The translations under genes were made by a program, and so were the position numbers. Below are positions 1-6,659 of a DNA stretch of 9,219 bases, piece after piece (within the stretch, counting starts at the first letter, position 1; each line of letters begins with the position of its first letter). Under the pieces are notes generated by a model. The model saw nothing but the letters and a program-made list of their open reading frames with translations, was not told where the DNA came from and did not search any database. Location: assembly GCA_001800075.1 (NCBI GenBank), contig MGUR01000070.1:76795-86013 (forward strand), written 5' to 3'. The stretch comes from Elusimicrobia bacterium RIFCSPLOWO2_01_FULL_59_12 (GTDB lineage Bacteria > Elusimicrobiota > Elusimicrobia > 2-01-FULL-59-12).

Positions 1-794
1 GTGAGGGGCGCGGCGCGGCGGACCAGCCCGAACTGCTTGGGCGTCCAGCTCTGCACGCGCACGCGGCCTTCGCGGATTTCCGCGACCTGCGTGGGACCGG
101 AGAGGATGATCTCATCATGCCCCTCCCCGTGCACCACAAAACCGTTTTTGCAGCCGAGTTGAACGAGCACCTTCGCCACCGGCTGAAGCCAGGCGGCGTC
201 ATACACCCCCACCAGCTGGACGTTGGGACGCACCGGATTGGTCAGCGGACCCAGCAGGTTGAAGAGGGTGCGGACGCCCAGCTCCTTGCGGACGGGCATC
301 GCATGGCGCATCGCGGGGTGAAAGACGGGCGCAAAGAGGAACGCGATCCCCACTTTCGCCAGGCAGTATTCCACGGCCCGGGAATCCCCCTCGACCCACA
401 AGCCCAGCTCTTCAAGAATGTCCGCGGAGCCGCAGCGGGACGAAATCGACCGGTTCCCGTGTTTGGCCACCACGAAACCGGCGCCGGCGACGACAAAGGC
501 CGCGGCGGTCGATATATTGAACGTTCCCTGCCCGTCTCCCCCGGTGCCGCAGGTGTCCACGACCGCTTCCGCGCTGAAACTGATCGGCACGGCGGCGGCG
601 CGCATGGCCTCGGCCGCGCCGGTGATTTCCTCCACGGTTTCCCCTTTGATGCGCAACGCCGTCAGGAGGGCGGCGATCTGAACCGGCGTCAATTTTCCCT
701 CCATGAGCTGCGTGAACGCCTGCCGCACCTGATCCCGCGTCAGCGATCGCTTGTCAAGGAGCGTTTTGAGCACGGCCTGAAAATCAAACGCCAT
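1..794 (-). CDS. trpD: Anthranilate phosphoribosyltransferase (TrpD), C-terminus beyond window
   Basis: TrpD transfers the phosphoribosyl group of PRPP to anthranilate, the second step of tryptophan synthesis. The frame is open from the ATG at 794 to the window edge, giving 264 of roughly 335-340 expected residues. The N-terminal helical domain (about 1-70) leads to the PRPP/Mg loop DTCGTGGDGQGTFNIST (80-96), then KHGNRSISSRCGSADILEEL (111-130), FAPVFHPAMRHAMPVRKELG (154-173), RTLFNLLGPLTNP (175-187) and a VVHGEGHDEI segment. These are the diagnostic TrpD blocks. They distinguish it from related pyrimidine nucleoside phosphorylases, as does the position after trpEG. AAGGA (802-806) lies seven bases before the ATG, which shares a base with the trpG stop (TGATG). 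The downstream genes, probably more trp genes such as trpC, are not visible. No frame disruption was seen in the hand-translated stretches. Confidence 0.95.
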   Translation of the reverse strand, partial: MAFDFQAVLKTLLDKRSLTRDQVRQAFTQLMEGKLTPVQIAALLTALRIKGETVEEITGAAEAMRAAAVPISFSAEAVVDTCGTGGDGQGTFNISTAAAFVVAGAGFVVAKHGNRSISSRCGSADILEELGLWVEGDSRAVEYCLAKVGIAFLFAPVFHPAMRHAMPVRKELGVRTLFNLLGPLTNPVRPNVQLVGVYDAAWLQPVAKVLVQLGCKNGFVVHGEGHDEIILSGPTQVAEIREGRVRVQSWTPKQFGLVRRAAPL

Positions 795-1378
795 CAGCGG
801 TTCCTTTTCATCTTCAGCGATAGGAAGTTCTTCAGCAAGCGCTTGCCTTCGGTCGTCATGATGGATTCCGGGTGAAACTGAACGCCTTCCAGAACGGGGA
901 TCTGCGTGTGCCGCAGTCCCATGATTTCCCCCTCCGCCGTCCACGCGCTGACCTGGAGGCAGGACGGAAGCGTGGCGCGATCCACCAGCAGGGAATGGTA
1001 GCGGGTGGCGCTGAAGGGTTGGGGAAGGCCTGTAAAAAGGGTTTTTCCATCATGCAGGATGGGCGACACTTTGCCGTGCATCAGTCTTTTCGCGCGGACG
1101 ACTTGGCCGCCAAAGGCGTAACCGATGGATTGGTGGCCCAGGCACACGCCCAGGATCGGCAAGGTGCCGGCGAGCCGCCGGATTACGTCCACGGAGATGC
1201 CGGCGTCGGTCGGGTCGCCCGGGCCGGGAGAGATCACCAGGTGCGACGGGGCCAGGCGTTCGATCTCCGAGATTGTGATCGCGTCATTGCGATAGACGCG
1301 CACCTCAGGGTCCATCTCCTGAAAATACTGCACCAGGTTGTAGGTGAATGAATCGTAGTTGTCGATCACAAGAATCAT
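794..1378 (-). CDS. trpG: Anthranilate synthase component II, glutamine amidotransferase (TrpG)
   Basis: TrpG is the class I glutamine amidotransferase subunit that feeds ammonia to TrpE. The 194-residue product has the classic N-terminus ILVIDNYDSFTYNLVQY, the oxyanion-loop motif ISPGPGDP (49-56), the nucleophile Cys79 in GVCLGHQSIGYAFGG, and His169-Glu171 in VQFHPESIMT, so the triad is intact. An open frame extends upstream to 1435, but the ATG at 1378 fits the family start, overlaps the trpE stop (ATGA) and has GGAG (1387-1390) eight bases upstream. The family also serves p-aminobenzoate synthesis as PabA, and some bacteria use a single amphibolic subunit for both enzymes. The position between trpE and trpD favours TrpG, but a double role is possible. 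The short basic C-terminal tail (KMKRNR) is unremarkable. The TGA shares a base with the trpD start (TGATG). Confidence 0.94.
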   Translation of the reverse strand: MILVIDNYDSFTYNLVQYFQEMDPEVRVYRNDAITISEIERLAPSHLVISPGPGDPTDAGISVDVIRRLAGTLPILGVCLGHQSIGYAFGGQVVRAKRLMHGKVSPILHDGKTLFTGLPQPFSATRYHSLLVDRATLPSCLQVSAWTAEGEIMGLRHTQIPVLEGVQFHPESIMTTEGKRLLKNFLSLKMKRNR

Positions 1379-2871
1379 GAAAGCGTCTCCGCTTTTTTGA
1401 CAGCGGCCAGAAGAGCGGCGGCCTTGTGCTCGCATTCATGGTGCTCGCGCTCGGGGACCGAGTCCGCCACGATGCCCGCGCCGGCTTGAACGTAGGCCTT
1501 CCCGCGTTTGAACACGAGCGTGCGGATGGTGATCGCCATGTCCATGTTGCCGGTGTAGGAAAAATAGCCGACGGCGCCGGCGTAGGGGCCGCGCTGGAGC
1601 GACTCCAGCTCATCAATGATCTCCATCGCGCGGATCTTGGGCGCGCCGGAGACGGTCCCGGCGGGAAAACAGGCCTGAAAGAGATCGAAGGCGTTGGCCC
1701 CGGGACGAAGCGTCCCGGTCACCGAAGACACCAGATGCATCACATGGGAATAGCGTTCCACCGACATAAATTCGGGCAGTTTGACCGTGCCGCTTTTGCA
1801 GACGCGGCCGAGGTCGTTGCGGCCGAGATCCACCAGCATCAGATGTTCGGCGCGTTCCTTGGCGTCTTTTTTCAATTCCGCTTCCAGGGCGGCGTCCTGC
1901 TCGGGCGTCCGGCCCCTCGGCCGCGTGCCGGCGATCGGGCGGGTCTCAACCTGCGATCCCTCCCTGCGCACCAGCAGTTCCGGTGAAGAACCGACGATGT
2001 CCATGTCCTCGAAGTGCAGGCAGTACAGGTACGGCGAGGGGTTGACCAGCCGCAGCGCGCGGTAAATCTGAAAGGGAGACGCCTGGGGATCGAGCTGCCA
2101 TCGCTGGGACAGCACCACCTGAATGATATCGCCCGCGCGGATATACGCTTTGGCTTTGCGTACGGCGCTTAAGTAATCCGCCCGCCGGGTCAGCGGTTTG
2201 GGCGGCGCGGAGGTCCGCCTGGAGCGGCTGGCCGGGACGGGCCGCCGCGTACTCAAGCGCTCGATCTGCCGCGCGATCGACCGGGAGGCTCCGTGGTAGA
2301 TTCTCAAAAGCGCTTTCTCAGACTGCCTGCCATCCGGAATAAACGCATTGGAAATGATTTTAGCTGTTTGCTCAAAGCGGTCGAAGATCACCAGCTCGCC
2401 TGAGAATTGGAATGCGCCGCTGGGAAATCCGAGCGGATCGGGCTTCCCATTCGGAAGCCGCTCAAAGAACCGGACGGTGTCATACGCCCAGTAGCCGACC
2501 GCGCCGCCCCAGAAGCGCGGCAGATGAGGCAAGGTCGCCGGTTTAAAACGATCAAAGATCGTCTTGAGATCTTTGAGGGGATTAGTGACCTGCCAGGTCC
2601 GCTCGCGCCCTGCCTGCCGGTAAACCACCCGCCGGTCGCGGCAGACAAATGTCGCTTCCGGCCGCTGGCCCACAAACGAATAGCGGCCCAGACGTTCGCC
2701 GCCTTCCACGCTCTCCAGAAGAAAGCTGTGCGGTTCTCCCGCATGCAGATGGTCGTACACCGAAACGGGCGTGACCCGGTCCACAACGATCTCCCGCGTC
2801 ACCGGGATCACATTGTGGGTTTTGGCCAGGCGTTTGAATTCCGCCCAGGTGGGGACCAGGGGGGTCGTCAT
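1375..2871 (-). CDS. trpE: Anthranilate synthase component I (TrpE)
   Basis: TrpE converts chorismate plus ammonia, delivered by TrpG, to anthranilate, the first step of tryptophan synthesis. The ATG at 2871 gives 498 residues, the usual size. An upstream TTG at 2901 would overlap hisI by 26 bases and add ten residues without homology. The start has GGTGAT (2880-2875) only three bases upstream, overlapping the hisI stop. The N-terminal domain carries LLES (51-54), part of the tryptophan feedback site, so allosteric inhibition is likely retained. A variable Arg/Ser/Pro-rich linker spans about 205-228. The chorismate-binding domain shows NPSPYLYCL (277-285), PIAGTRPRGR (312-321), the LVDLGRNDLGRV block (346-357), FPAGTVSGAPKIRAMEII (402-419) and VQAGAGIVADSVPE (461-474). 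Near the end the usual NKA triplet reads HKA (482-484). The order trpE-trpG supports TrpE rather than aminodeoxychorismate synthase (PabB), which shares the domain. The stop overlaps trpG as ATGA. Confidence 0.95.
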   Translation of the reverse strand: MTTPLVPTWAEFKRLAKTHNVIPVTREIVVDRVTPVSVYDHLHAGEPHSFLLESVEGGERLGRYSFVGQRPEATFVCRDRRVVYRQAGRERTWQVTNPLKDLKTIFDRFKPATLPHLPRFWGGAVGYWAYDTVRFFERLPNGKPDPLGFPSGAFQFSGELVIFDRFEQTAKIISNAFIPDGRQSEKALLRIYHGASRSIARQIERLSTRRPVPASRSRRTSAPPKPLTRRADYLSAVRKAKAYIRAGDIIQVVLSQRWQLDPQASPFQIYRALRLVNPSPYLYCLHFEDMDIVGSSPELLVRREGSQVETRPIAGTRPRGRTPEQDAALEAELKKDAKERAEHLMLVDLGRNDLGRVCKSGTVKLPEFMSVERYSHVMHLVSSVTGTLRPGANAFDLFQACFPAGTVSGAPKIRAMEIIDELESLQRGPYAGAVGYFSYTGNMDMAITIRTLVFKRGKAYVQAGAGIVADSVPEREHHECEHKAAALLAAVKKAETLS

Positions 2872-2875
2872 GGGA

Positions 2876-3259
2876 TCACCGATACACTTTTTTGGGATCA
2901 AACAAGGGACGCCCTACAATTTTGAGACGTCCTCCGCGGACCGCTTTGCGGTAAAAACAGGAACGGTGGCCCGTGTGGCAGGCCGCCCGGCCGATCTGAT
3001 CGACCTGGATGACCAGGCAATCCCCATCACAATCCAGACGGATTTCCTTCACGCGCTGGATGCTGCCGGAACGTTCCCCCTTGAGCCAGTAGGACTTCCG
3101 CGACCGGCTCCAGAAGACGCTTTTCTTCAGCCGCAGGGTGCGGCGCAGCGATTCCCGGTTCATGTAGGCCACCATCAGAACGGTGCCGTCCCTGGCATCC
3201 TGAACAACCGCCGGAATTAATCCTTTTTCATCCAACTTAAGCGATTTAAGCAGCTCCAT
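2876..3259 (-). CDS. hisI: Phosphoribosyl-AMP cyclohydrolase (HisI), monofunctional
   Basis: HisI opens the adenine ring of phosphoribosyl-AMP, the third step of histidine synthesis, using zinc and magnesium. From the preferred ATG at 3259 the protein has 127 residues; starting at 3268 would add MET. It contains the whole cyclohydrolase domain: GLIPAVVQDARDGTVLMVAYMN near the N-terminus, FWSRSRKSYWLKGERSGS in the middle, the metal-binding DCDGDC motif (residues 76-81) and the zinc-ligand segment AACHTGHRSCFY (93-104) with Cys94 and Cys101. The protein stops shortly after this domain, so the PRA-pyrophosphohydrolase (HisE) half found in fused HisIE proteins is absent and must be supplied by another gene. 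The gene is split from hisF by the palindromic repeat and followed after four bases by trpE, making it the joint between the his and trp groups. Confidence 0.95.
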   Translation of the reverse strand: MELLKSLKLDEKGLIPAVVQDARDGTVLMVAYMNRESLRRTLRLKKSVFWSRSRKSYWLKGERSGSIQRVKEIRLDCDGDCLVIQVDQIGRAACHTGHRSCFYRKAVRGGRLKIVGRPLFDPKKVYR

Positions 3260-3268
3260 GGTTTCCAT

Positions 3269-3273
3269 CCTCC
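3269..3273 (-). promoter_or_regulatory. Ribosome binding site choosing the second ATG of hisI
   Basis: The minus strand reads GGAGG immediately before an ATG at 3268-3266, with no spacer at all. A second in-frame ATG at 3259-3257 is nine bases downstream of GGAGG, a workable distance. The second ATG is therefore the better initiator. The site sits eight bases downstream of the palindromic element, so a hairpin there could influence access. Confidence 0.6.
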
Positions 3274-3281
3274 AATCTTGT

Positions 3282-3357
3282 CGTCATCCCCGCGAACGCG
3301 GGGATCCAGAGGCGTTGAAAGTCGCTGGATTCCCGTTAACAACACGCGGGAATGACG
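3282..3357. repeat. 76-base imperfect palindromic element between hisF and hisI (dispersed-repeat type)
   Basis: The outer arms CGTCATCCCCGCG (3282-3294) and its near-complement at 3345-3357 match in 12 of 13 positions. A second pair, ATCCAG (3304-3309) and CTGGAT (3325-3330), continues the symmetry. Each half also folds by itself: 3286-3294 with 3297-3305 is a perfect nine-base stem around AA, and 3329-3335 with 3347-3353 is a seven-base stem. The arm type (GTCATTCCCGCG...GCGGGAATCCAG) is a familiar form of short dispersed palindromic repeat in many Gram-negative genomes, comparable in style to Neisseria dRS3 or REP/MITE-like units; this is recognition from memory. Only one copy is in the window. 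It fills most of a 105-base spacer in an otherwise gapless gene run. It has no T-tract after a stem, so it is not a classic intrinsic terminator. In RNA it would form a strong hairpin able to affect processing, decay or partial termination. Confidence 0.85.
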
Positions 3358-3364
3358 GGCGGGA

Positions 3365-4126
3365 CTAGACCCTTACAGGCACTCCCTTTCCTCGAAGATA
3401 CACTTTCAAATCCTTAATCCCCAATTCATGATAGTGAAACAAGGAGGCGGCCAGAGCGGCATCCGCTCTGCGCCCGGTCAGCGCTTCCAGGAAGTGGGCC
3501 TTCGTTCCTGCCCCGCCGGACGCGATCACCGGAATCCGCACCGCGCGGCTGACCGCTGACAGGAGGTCCAGATCATATCCCGCGCGCGTTCCGTCACAGT
3601 CCATGCTGGTGAGCAGGATCTCCCCGGCCCCCAAGCGCTCGGCTTTCCGGGCCCAGGCCACCGCGTCCAGCCCCGTATTTTTTCGCCCGCCGTAAATAAA
3701 TACGTCCCATTTCTTTTTTCCCGGCCTCCGTTGGGCGTCGATCGCCACCACCATGCACTGCGCGCCGAAGCGACGCGCGCCTTGGGCGATCCTGGAGGGG
3801 TTGAGCACGGCGATCGTGTTCAACGACACCTTGTCCGCCCCCGCATTCAGGAGCGTCCGGATATCCTCCAGGCTGCGGATGCCGCCGCCCACGGTGAGCG
3901 GGATAAACACCTGCTCGGCCGTTTTCCTGACGACCTCCAGCAAGATGCGGCGCTTCTGGGCGGAGGCGGTGATGTCCAAAAAGACCAGCTCATCCGCGCC
4001 TTCCTGGTCATAGCGTTTCGCCATCTTCACCGGATCTCCCGCGTCGCGCAGTTGAAGAAAGCGTTTTCCTTTGACGACGCGTCCGGCGTCCACATCCAGG
4101 CAGGGAATGATGCGCTTGGCCAGCAT
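3365..4126 (-). CDS. hisF: Imidazole glycerol phosphate synthase, cyclase subunit (HisF)
   Basis: HisF uses ammonia delivered by HisH to convert PRFAR into imidazole glycerol phosphate and AICAR, linking histidine to purine synthesis. The 253-residue (beta/alpha)8 barrel has the normal length. The catalytic aspartates are Asp11 in RIIPCLDVDAGRVVKG and Asp130 in VVAIDAQ, the same numbering as the well-studied Thermotoga enzyme. Phosphate-binding motifs are PLTVGGGIRS (76-85) and PVIASGGAGT (199-208), and LLTSMDCDGTRAGYDLDL (171-188) is strongly conserved. The ATG lies two bases after the hisA TAG. No clear Shine-Dalgarno sequence precedes it, so it probably depends on coupling with hisA. The TAG stop is followed seven bases later by the palindromic repeat element that separates this gene from hisI. 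Identification is secure. Confidence 0.97.
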   Translation of the reverse strand: MLAKRIIPCLDVDAGRVVKGKRFLQLRDAGDPVKMAKRYDQEGADELVFLDITASAQKRRILLEVVRKTAEQVFIPLTVGGGIRSLEDIRTLLNAGADKVSLNTIAVLNPSRIAQGARRFGAQCMVVAIDAQRRPGKKKWDVFIYGGRKNTGLDAVAWARKAERLGAGEILLTSMDCDGTRAGYDLDLLSAVSRAVRIPVIASGGAGTKAHFLEALTGRRADAALAASLFHYHELGIKDLKVYLRGKGVPVRV

Positions 4127-4128
4127 CG

Positions 4129-4848
4129 CTAGGCGATCCGGAGCGCATCTTCCAGTTGGATTTTTCGGTCGTACAGGGCCTTCCCGATGACGGCACCTTT
4201 CAATCCAAGGGGTTCCAGCTGCTTCAAATTATAAATGTCATCCAGGGTCGTTATGCCCCCGGACACGATCACGGGAACTTCCGCAGCCGTCAAAAAGTTT
4301 TTAATCGCGTTCAGGTCAGGCCCCTGAAGCGTGCCGTCCCGCTGGGTGTTTGTAAAAAGAAGTTCCTCCACACCTAATTCGCGCATTTTGGCGGCCAATT
4401 CACCCGCGGAGATGGTGGACACTTCTTTCCACCCCGCGGAGGTGGCAAAGGTGCCCGTGACATCGATGCTGACAGCGATGTCTCCGCCGTATTCTTCCAC
4501 GGCGGCCTTCACCAATCCCGGGTTTTTGATCGCGGCAGTGCCGAGAATCACCCGGGCGGCCCCCGCGTCAAAGGCCTGCTGGATAGCGGGCAGGTCGCGA
4601 AATCCTCCGCCCAGCTCGATCGGGATCTTCACGTCCTCACACATTTGAGCGACAAGCAGCAGGTTGACCGGTTTTCCCTCAAAGGCGCCGTCCAAATCCA
4701 CCACATGCAGCATCGTCGCGCCTTTGGCCTTCCACTCCCGCGCGACCTGAACCGGGTCATCCGAGTAAAGCGTTTCTTCCTCGGGACGTCCTTGATAGAG
4801 ACGGACGCAATTGCCGTGCCGGATATCGATGGCGGGCAGGATCAGCAT
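4129..4848 (-). CDS. hisA: ProFAR isomerase (HisA), (beta/alpha)8 barrel
   Basis: HisA catalyses the Amadori rearrangement of the aminoaldose ProFAR to the aminoketose PRFAR, the substrate of the HisH-HisF complex. The 239-residue length is typical. The general base Asp8 is in LPAIDIR, the second catalytic aspartate, Asp129, is in VSIDVTG, and the phosphate-binding glycine motifs are ELGGGFR (78-84) and VSGGITTLDD (195-204). The half-barrel repeat shared with HisF is recognisable (VVDLDGA near residue 50; FTNTQRDGTLQGPDL near 165-179). The carboxy end, VIGKALYDRKIQLEDAL, is also standard. The ATG overlaps hisH by seven bases and its upstream ribosome site is weak (AGGG about nine bases away), so coupling to hisH translation is likely. 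In some actinobacteria the homologue PriA also performs the TrpF reaction. Nothing here specifically shows that, but trpF is not in the window so it cannot be excluded. Confidence 0.95.
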   Translation of the reverse strand: MLILPAIDIRHGNCVRLYQGRPEEETLYSDDPVQVAREWKAKGATMLHVVDLDGAFEGKPVNLLLVAQMCEDVKIPIELGGGFRDLPAIQQAFDAGAARVILGTAAIKNPGLVKAAVEEYGGDIAVSIDVTGTFATSAGWKEVSTISAGELAAKMRELGVEELLFTNTQRDGTLQGPDLNAIKNFLTAAEVPVIVSGGITTLDDIYNLKQLEPLGLKGAVIGKALYDRKIQLEDALRIA

Positions 4849-5480
4849 GGATTCACGCCCTGAACGAAGTTTTTCAGGATCCTCTGGCCGGGCCGCCCGC
4901 TTTTTTCCGGGTGGAACTGACAGGCGAACAGATTCCCGCGCGCCACGGCCGACGCAAACGTGCGCCCGTACGACGTGAGGCCGGCGATCAATGAGCGGTC
5001 CCGGGGCGCCGGATAAAATGAATGAACAAAATAAAAATAATCCTTGCGGCCGATCCCTTTTAAGCAGGCGCTGCGCGCCGGCCGCTTCAACGCCAGCGTG
5101 TTCCAGCCCATATGGGGCACTTTATGGGAGCTTGCCTTGGGAAACCGGAACCGCCGCACGGGCCCTTTGAAAAGCCCCAACCCACGTGCGCCCGGGTTTT
5201 CCTCGCTCTTTTCAAACAACAGCTGATAGCCCAGGCAGATGCCGAGGAACGGCTTATCCGATGACACGATCTCGCGCAGAGCATTCCATAATCGTTTGGC
5301 TTTGAGCCGGCGGACGGCTTCCCCAAAGGCGCCCACGCCCGGCAGGACGACCCCTTGGGCCTTGCGCACGACCTCAGGAGAATCGGTCACGCGGGCGTCG
5401 GCCCCGGCGTGTTCCAGCGCTTTCTGGACGCTGCGCAAGTTGCCCATCCCGTAATCGATCACGGCAATTAACGGCCTCAT
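4842..5480 (-). CDS. hisH: Imidazole glycerol phosphate synthase, glutamine amidotransferase subunit (HisH)
   Basis: HisH hydrolyses glutamine and channels the ammonia to HisF, with which it forms the heterodimeric IGP synthase. The 212-residue product is a class I glutamine amidotransferase of normal length. It shows the family N-terminus IAVIDYGMGNLRSV, LPGVGAFGEA (46-55), the nucleophile Cys82 in GICLGYQLLFE, VPHMGWN (121-127) and the His190/Glu192 pair in CQFHPEKS, giving a complete Cys-His-Glu triad. The residue after the nucleophile elbow glycine is tyrosine, where methionine is usual. A longer open frame reaches 5573, but the ATG at 5480 is preferred because it starts exactly at the family N-terminus, has GGAG (5489-5492) eight bases upstream, and overlaps the hisD stop as ATGA. 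The 3' end overlaps the hisA start by seven bases. Its partner hisF lies two genes downstream, after hisA, as in many his operons. Confidence 0.96.
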   Translation of the reverse strand: MRPLIAVIDYGMGNLRSVQKALEHAGADARVTDSPEVVRKAQGVVLPGVGAFGEAVRRLKAKRLWNALREIVSSDKPFLGICLGYQLLFEKSEENPGARGLGLFKGPVRRFRFPKASSHKVPHMGWNTLALKRPARSACLKGIGRKDYFYFVHSFYPAPRDRSLIAGLTSYGRTFASAVARGNLFACQFHPEKSGRPGQRILKNFVQGVNPC

Positions 5481-6658
5481 CGTCTGGACTCCAGCCGCAG
5501 GCGCAAGGAGCGCGCGTGATGGTCCATGCCTTCCGTCTCCGCCATCTGCAGGGCGGCGCTCCAGCGCGGCCATTCGGATGCACGGCCTTCAAAGCCTACG
5601 ACGCTGGAACGCTTCAGGAAGGTGGCGACAGACAAACCGCTGGAAAACCGTCCCGCGTTCTGCGTCGGCAAAACATGCGAAGGGCCCGCGACGTAATCGC
5701 CCAGGGCGGCCGGGCTTGCCGGCCCGAGAAAAATGGCCCCGGCGTGGCGGATTTTCGGCAAGGAGCGCTCGGCGTTCGCAAACAGCAATTCAAGATGCTC
5801 CGGGGCAATCGCATTGGCGCGCTCGATGGCCTGGTTCAGAGAACGGACCTTGATCAAGCGGACCCGGTTTCTGATCCGGGGATCCAGGCGGCGCCGTACC
5901 TCCCTGAGCAATCCGGCGTCCGGAGTCAGCAAGGTCGCCCGCGCTTCCGGGTCATGTTCCGCCTGGGCCAGCAGATCGGCTTCGATATGCGCCGCGGGTG
6001 TGGAGCGGCGGGCAATAATGACGACTTCGCTCGGCCCGGCGAGAGAATCGATCCCGACGGCGCCGTACACCTGCCGCTTGGCTTCCGTGACGTATTGGTT
6101 TCCCGGCCCGACAATGAAGTCCACTTTCGGGATGGCGCGAGTGCCCCACGCCAGAGCGGCGATCGCTCCGGCGCCGCCGACACGGTAGATTTCGTCCACC
6201 CCCGCCACGGCGGCGGCGGTCAGCACCTCAGGCGTCAGGTTGCCCGGGGGACTCGCCATGGCGAGTCGTTTAACACCCGCCACGCGCGCAGGAATCGCGG
6301 TCATCAAAACGGTGGAAGGATAGGGAAAACGTCCGCCCGGGATATACAACCCGGCGCTGTCCACGGGCCCGATGCGTTGGCCCACCGTGGCCGTCCCTCG
6401 CTTGATCAGCCAGGATGTCGCAAGCTGTTTCTTTTCCGCTTCGGCAAACGCTCGGACGTTCTGGGCGCACTCGCGGAGGGCTTTGAGAAAAGGCCCTGAC
6501 ACCCGACGCTGCGCCTGACTGATCTCCCGCGCGGTCACGCGCAGGTCCCGGGGCCGCAGGCGCACCTTGTCAAAACGGTACGCATAACCGCAGAGGGCGG
6601 CATCCCCCCGGCGCCGGACGTCTTCAAGGATGTATGAAACGGTTTCTCTCAGGCTCAT
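5477..6658 (-). CDS. hisD: Histidinol dehydrogenase (HisD)
   Basis: HisD is a zinc-dependent, NAD-linked enzyme that oxidises L-histidinol to histidine in two steps, ending the pathway. The protein has 393 residues, some 30-40 fewer than typical (about 425-435). The shortfall is at the N-terminus, where the sequence starts almost at the conserved ILEDVRRRGDAAL block. In-frame extension is impossible: a TGA occurs at 6700-6698 and no ATG, GTG or TTG lies between it and the ATG at 6658. The catalytic core is complete: GLYIPGG (103-109), VGPGNQYVTEAKRQV (183-197), AGPSEV (207-212), zinc ligands Gln232 and His235 in AQAEHDP, the catalytic pair Glu287-His288 in APEHLE, Asp321 in GDYVAGPSHVLPT, and a C-terminal histidine at about 381. 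An AGGA ribosome site (6667-6664) sits five bases before the ATG, one base after the murA stop. The TGA stop overlaps the hisH ATG (ATGA). The gene looks functional despite the short N-terminus. Confidence 0.96.
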   Translation of the reverse strand: MSLRETVSYILEDVRRRGDAALCGYAYRFDKVRLRPRDLRVTAREISQAQRRVSGPFLKALRECAQNVRAFAEAEKKQLATSWLIKRGTATVGQRIGPVDSAGLYIPGGRFPYPSTVLMTAIPARVAGVKRLAMASPPGNLTPEVLTAAAVAGVDEIYRVGGAGAIAALAWGTRAIPKVDFIVGPGNQYVTEAKRQVYGAVGIDSLAGPSEVVIIARRSTPAAHIEADLLAQAEHDPEARATLLTPDAGLLREVRRRLDPRIRNRVRLIKVRSLNQAIERANAIAPEHLELLFANAERSLPKIRHAGAIFLGPASPAALGDYVAGPSHVLPTQNAGRFSSGLSVATFLKRSSVVGFEGRASEWPRWSAALQMAETEGMDHHARSLRLRLESRR

Positions 6659-6659
6659 C

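Noticed and set aside
117..875. 252-codon plus-strand open frame opposite trpD
   Set aside because: It is antisense to a strongly conserved TrpD sequence and has no recognisable domain. Long open frames on the opposite strand are expected in G+C-rich coding DNA.
3282..3357. Intrinsic transcription terminator after hisF
   Set aside because: The hairpins are strong but no T-run follows a stem on the minus strand, and the arm sequence is that of a dispersed palindromic repeat.
3282..3357. CRISPR-like repeat
   Set aside because: There are only two inverted half-units, with no direct repeats of constant length and no spacers.
4129..4848. HisA as a bifunctional PriA (HisA/TrpF) linking the his and trp genes
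   Set aside because: It is an attractive idea given the his-trp fusion, but the sequence reads as an ordinary HisA and the status of trpF is unknown because the window ends in trpD.
5516..6499. 327-codon plus-strand open frame opposite hisD
   Set aside because: The translation is rich in Arg, Gly and Pro with no motif, and the minus strand encodes a complete HisD catalytic core.
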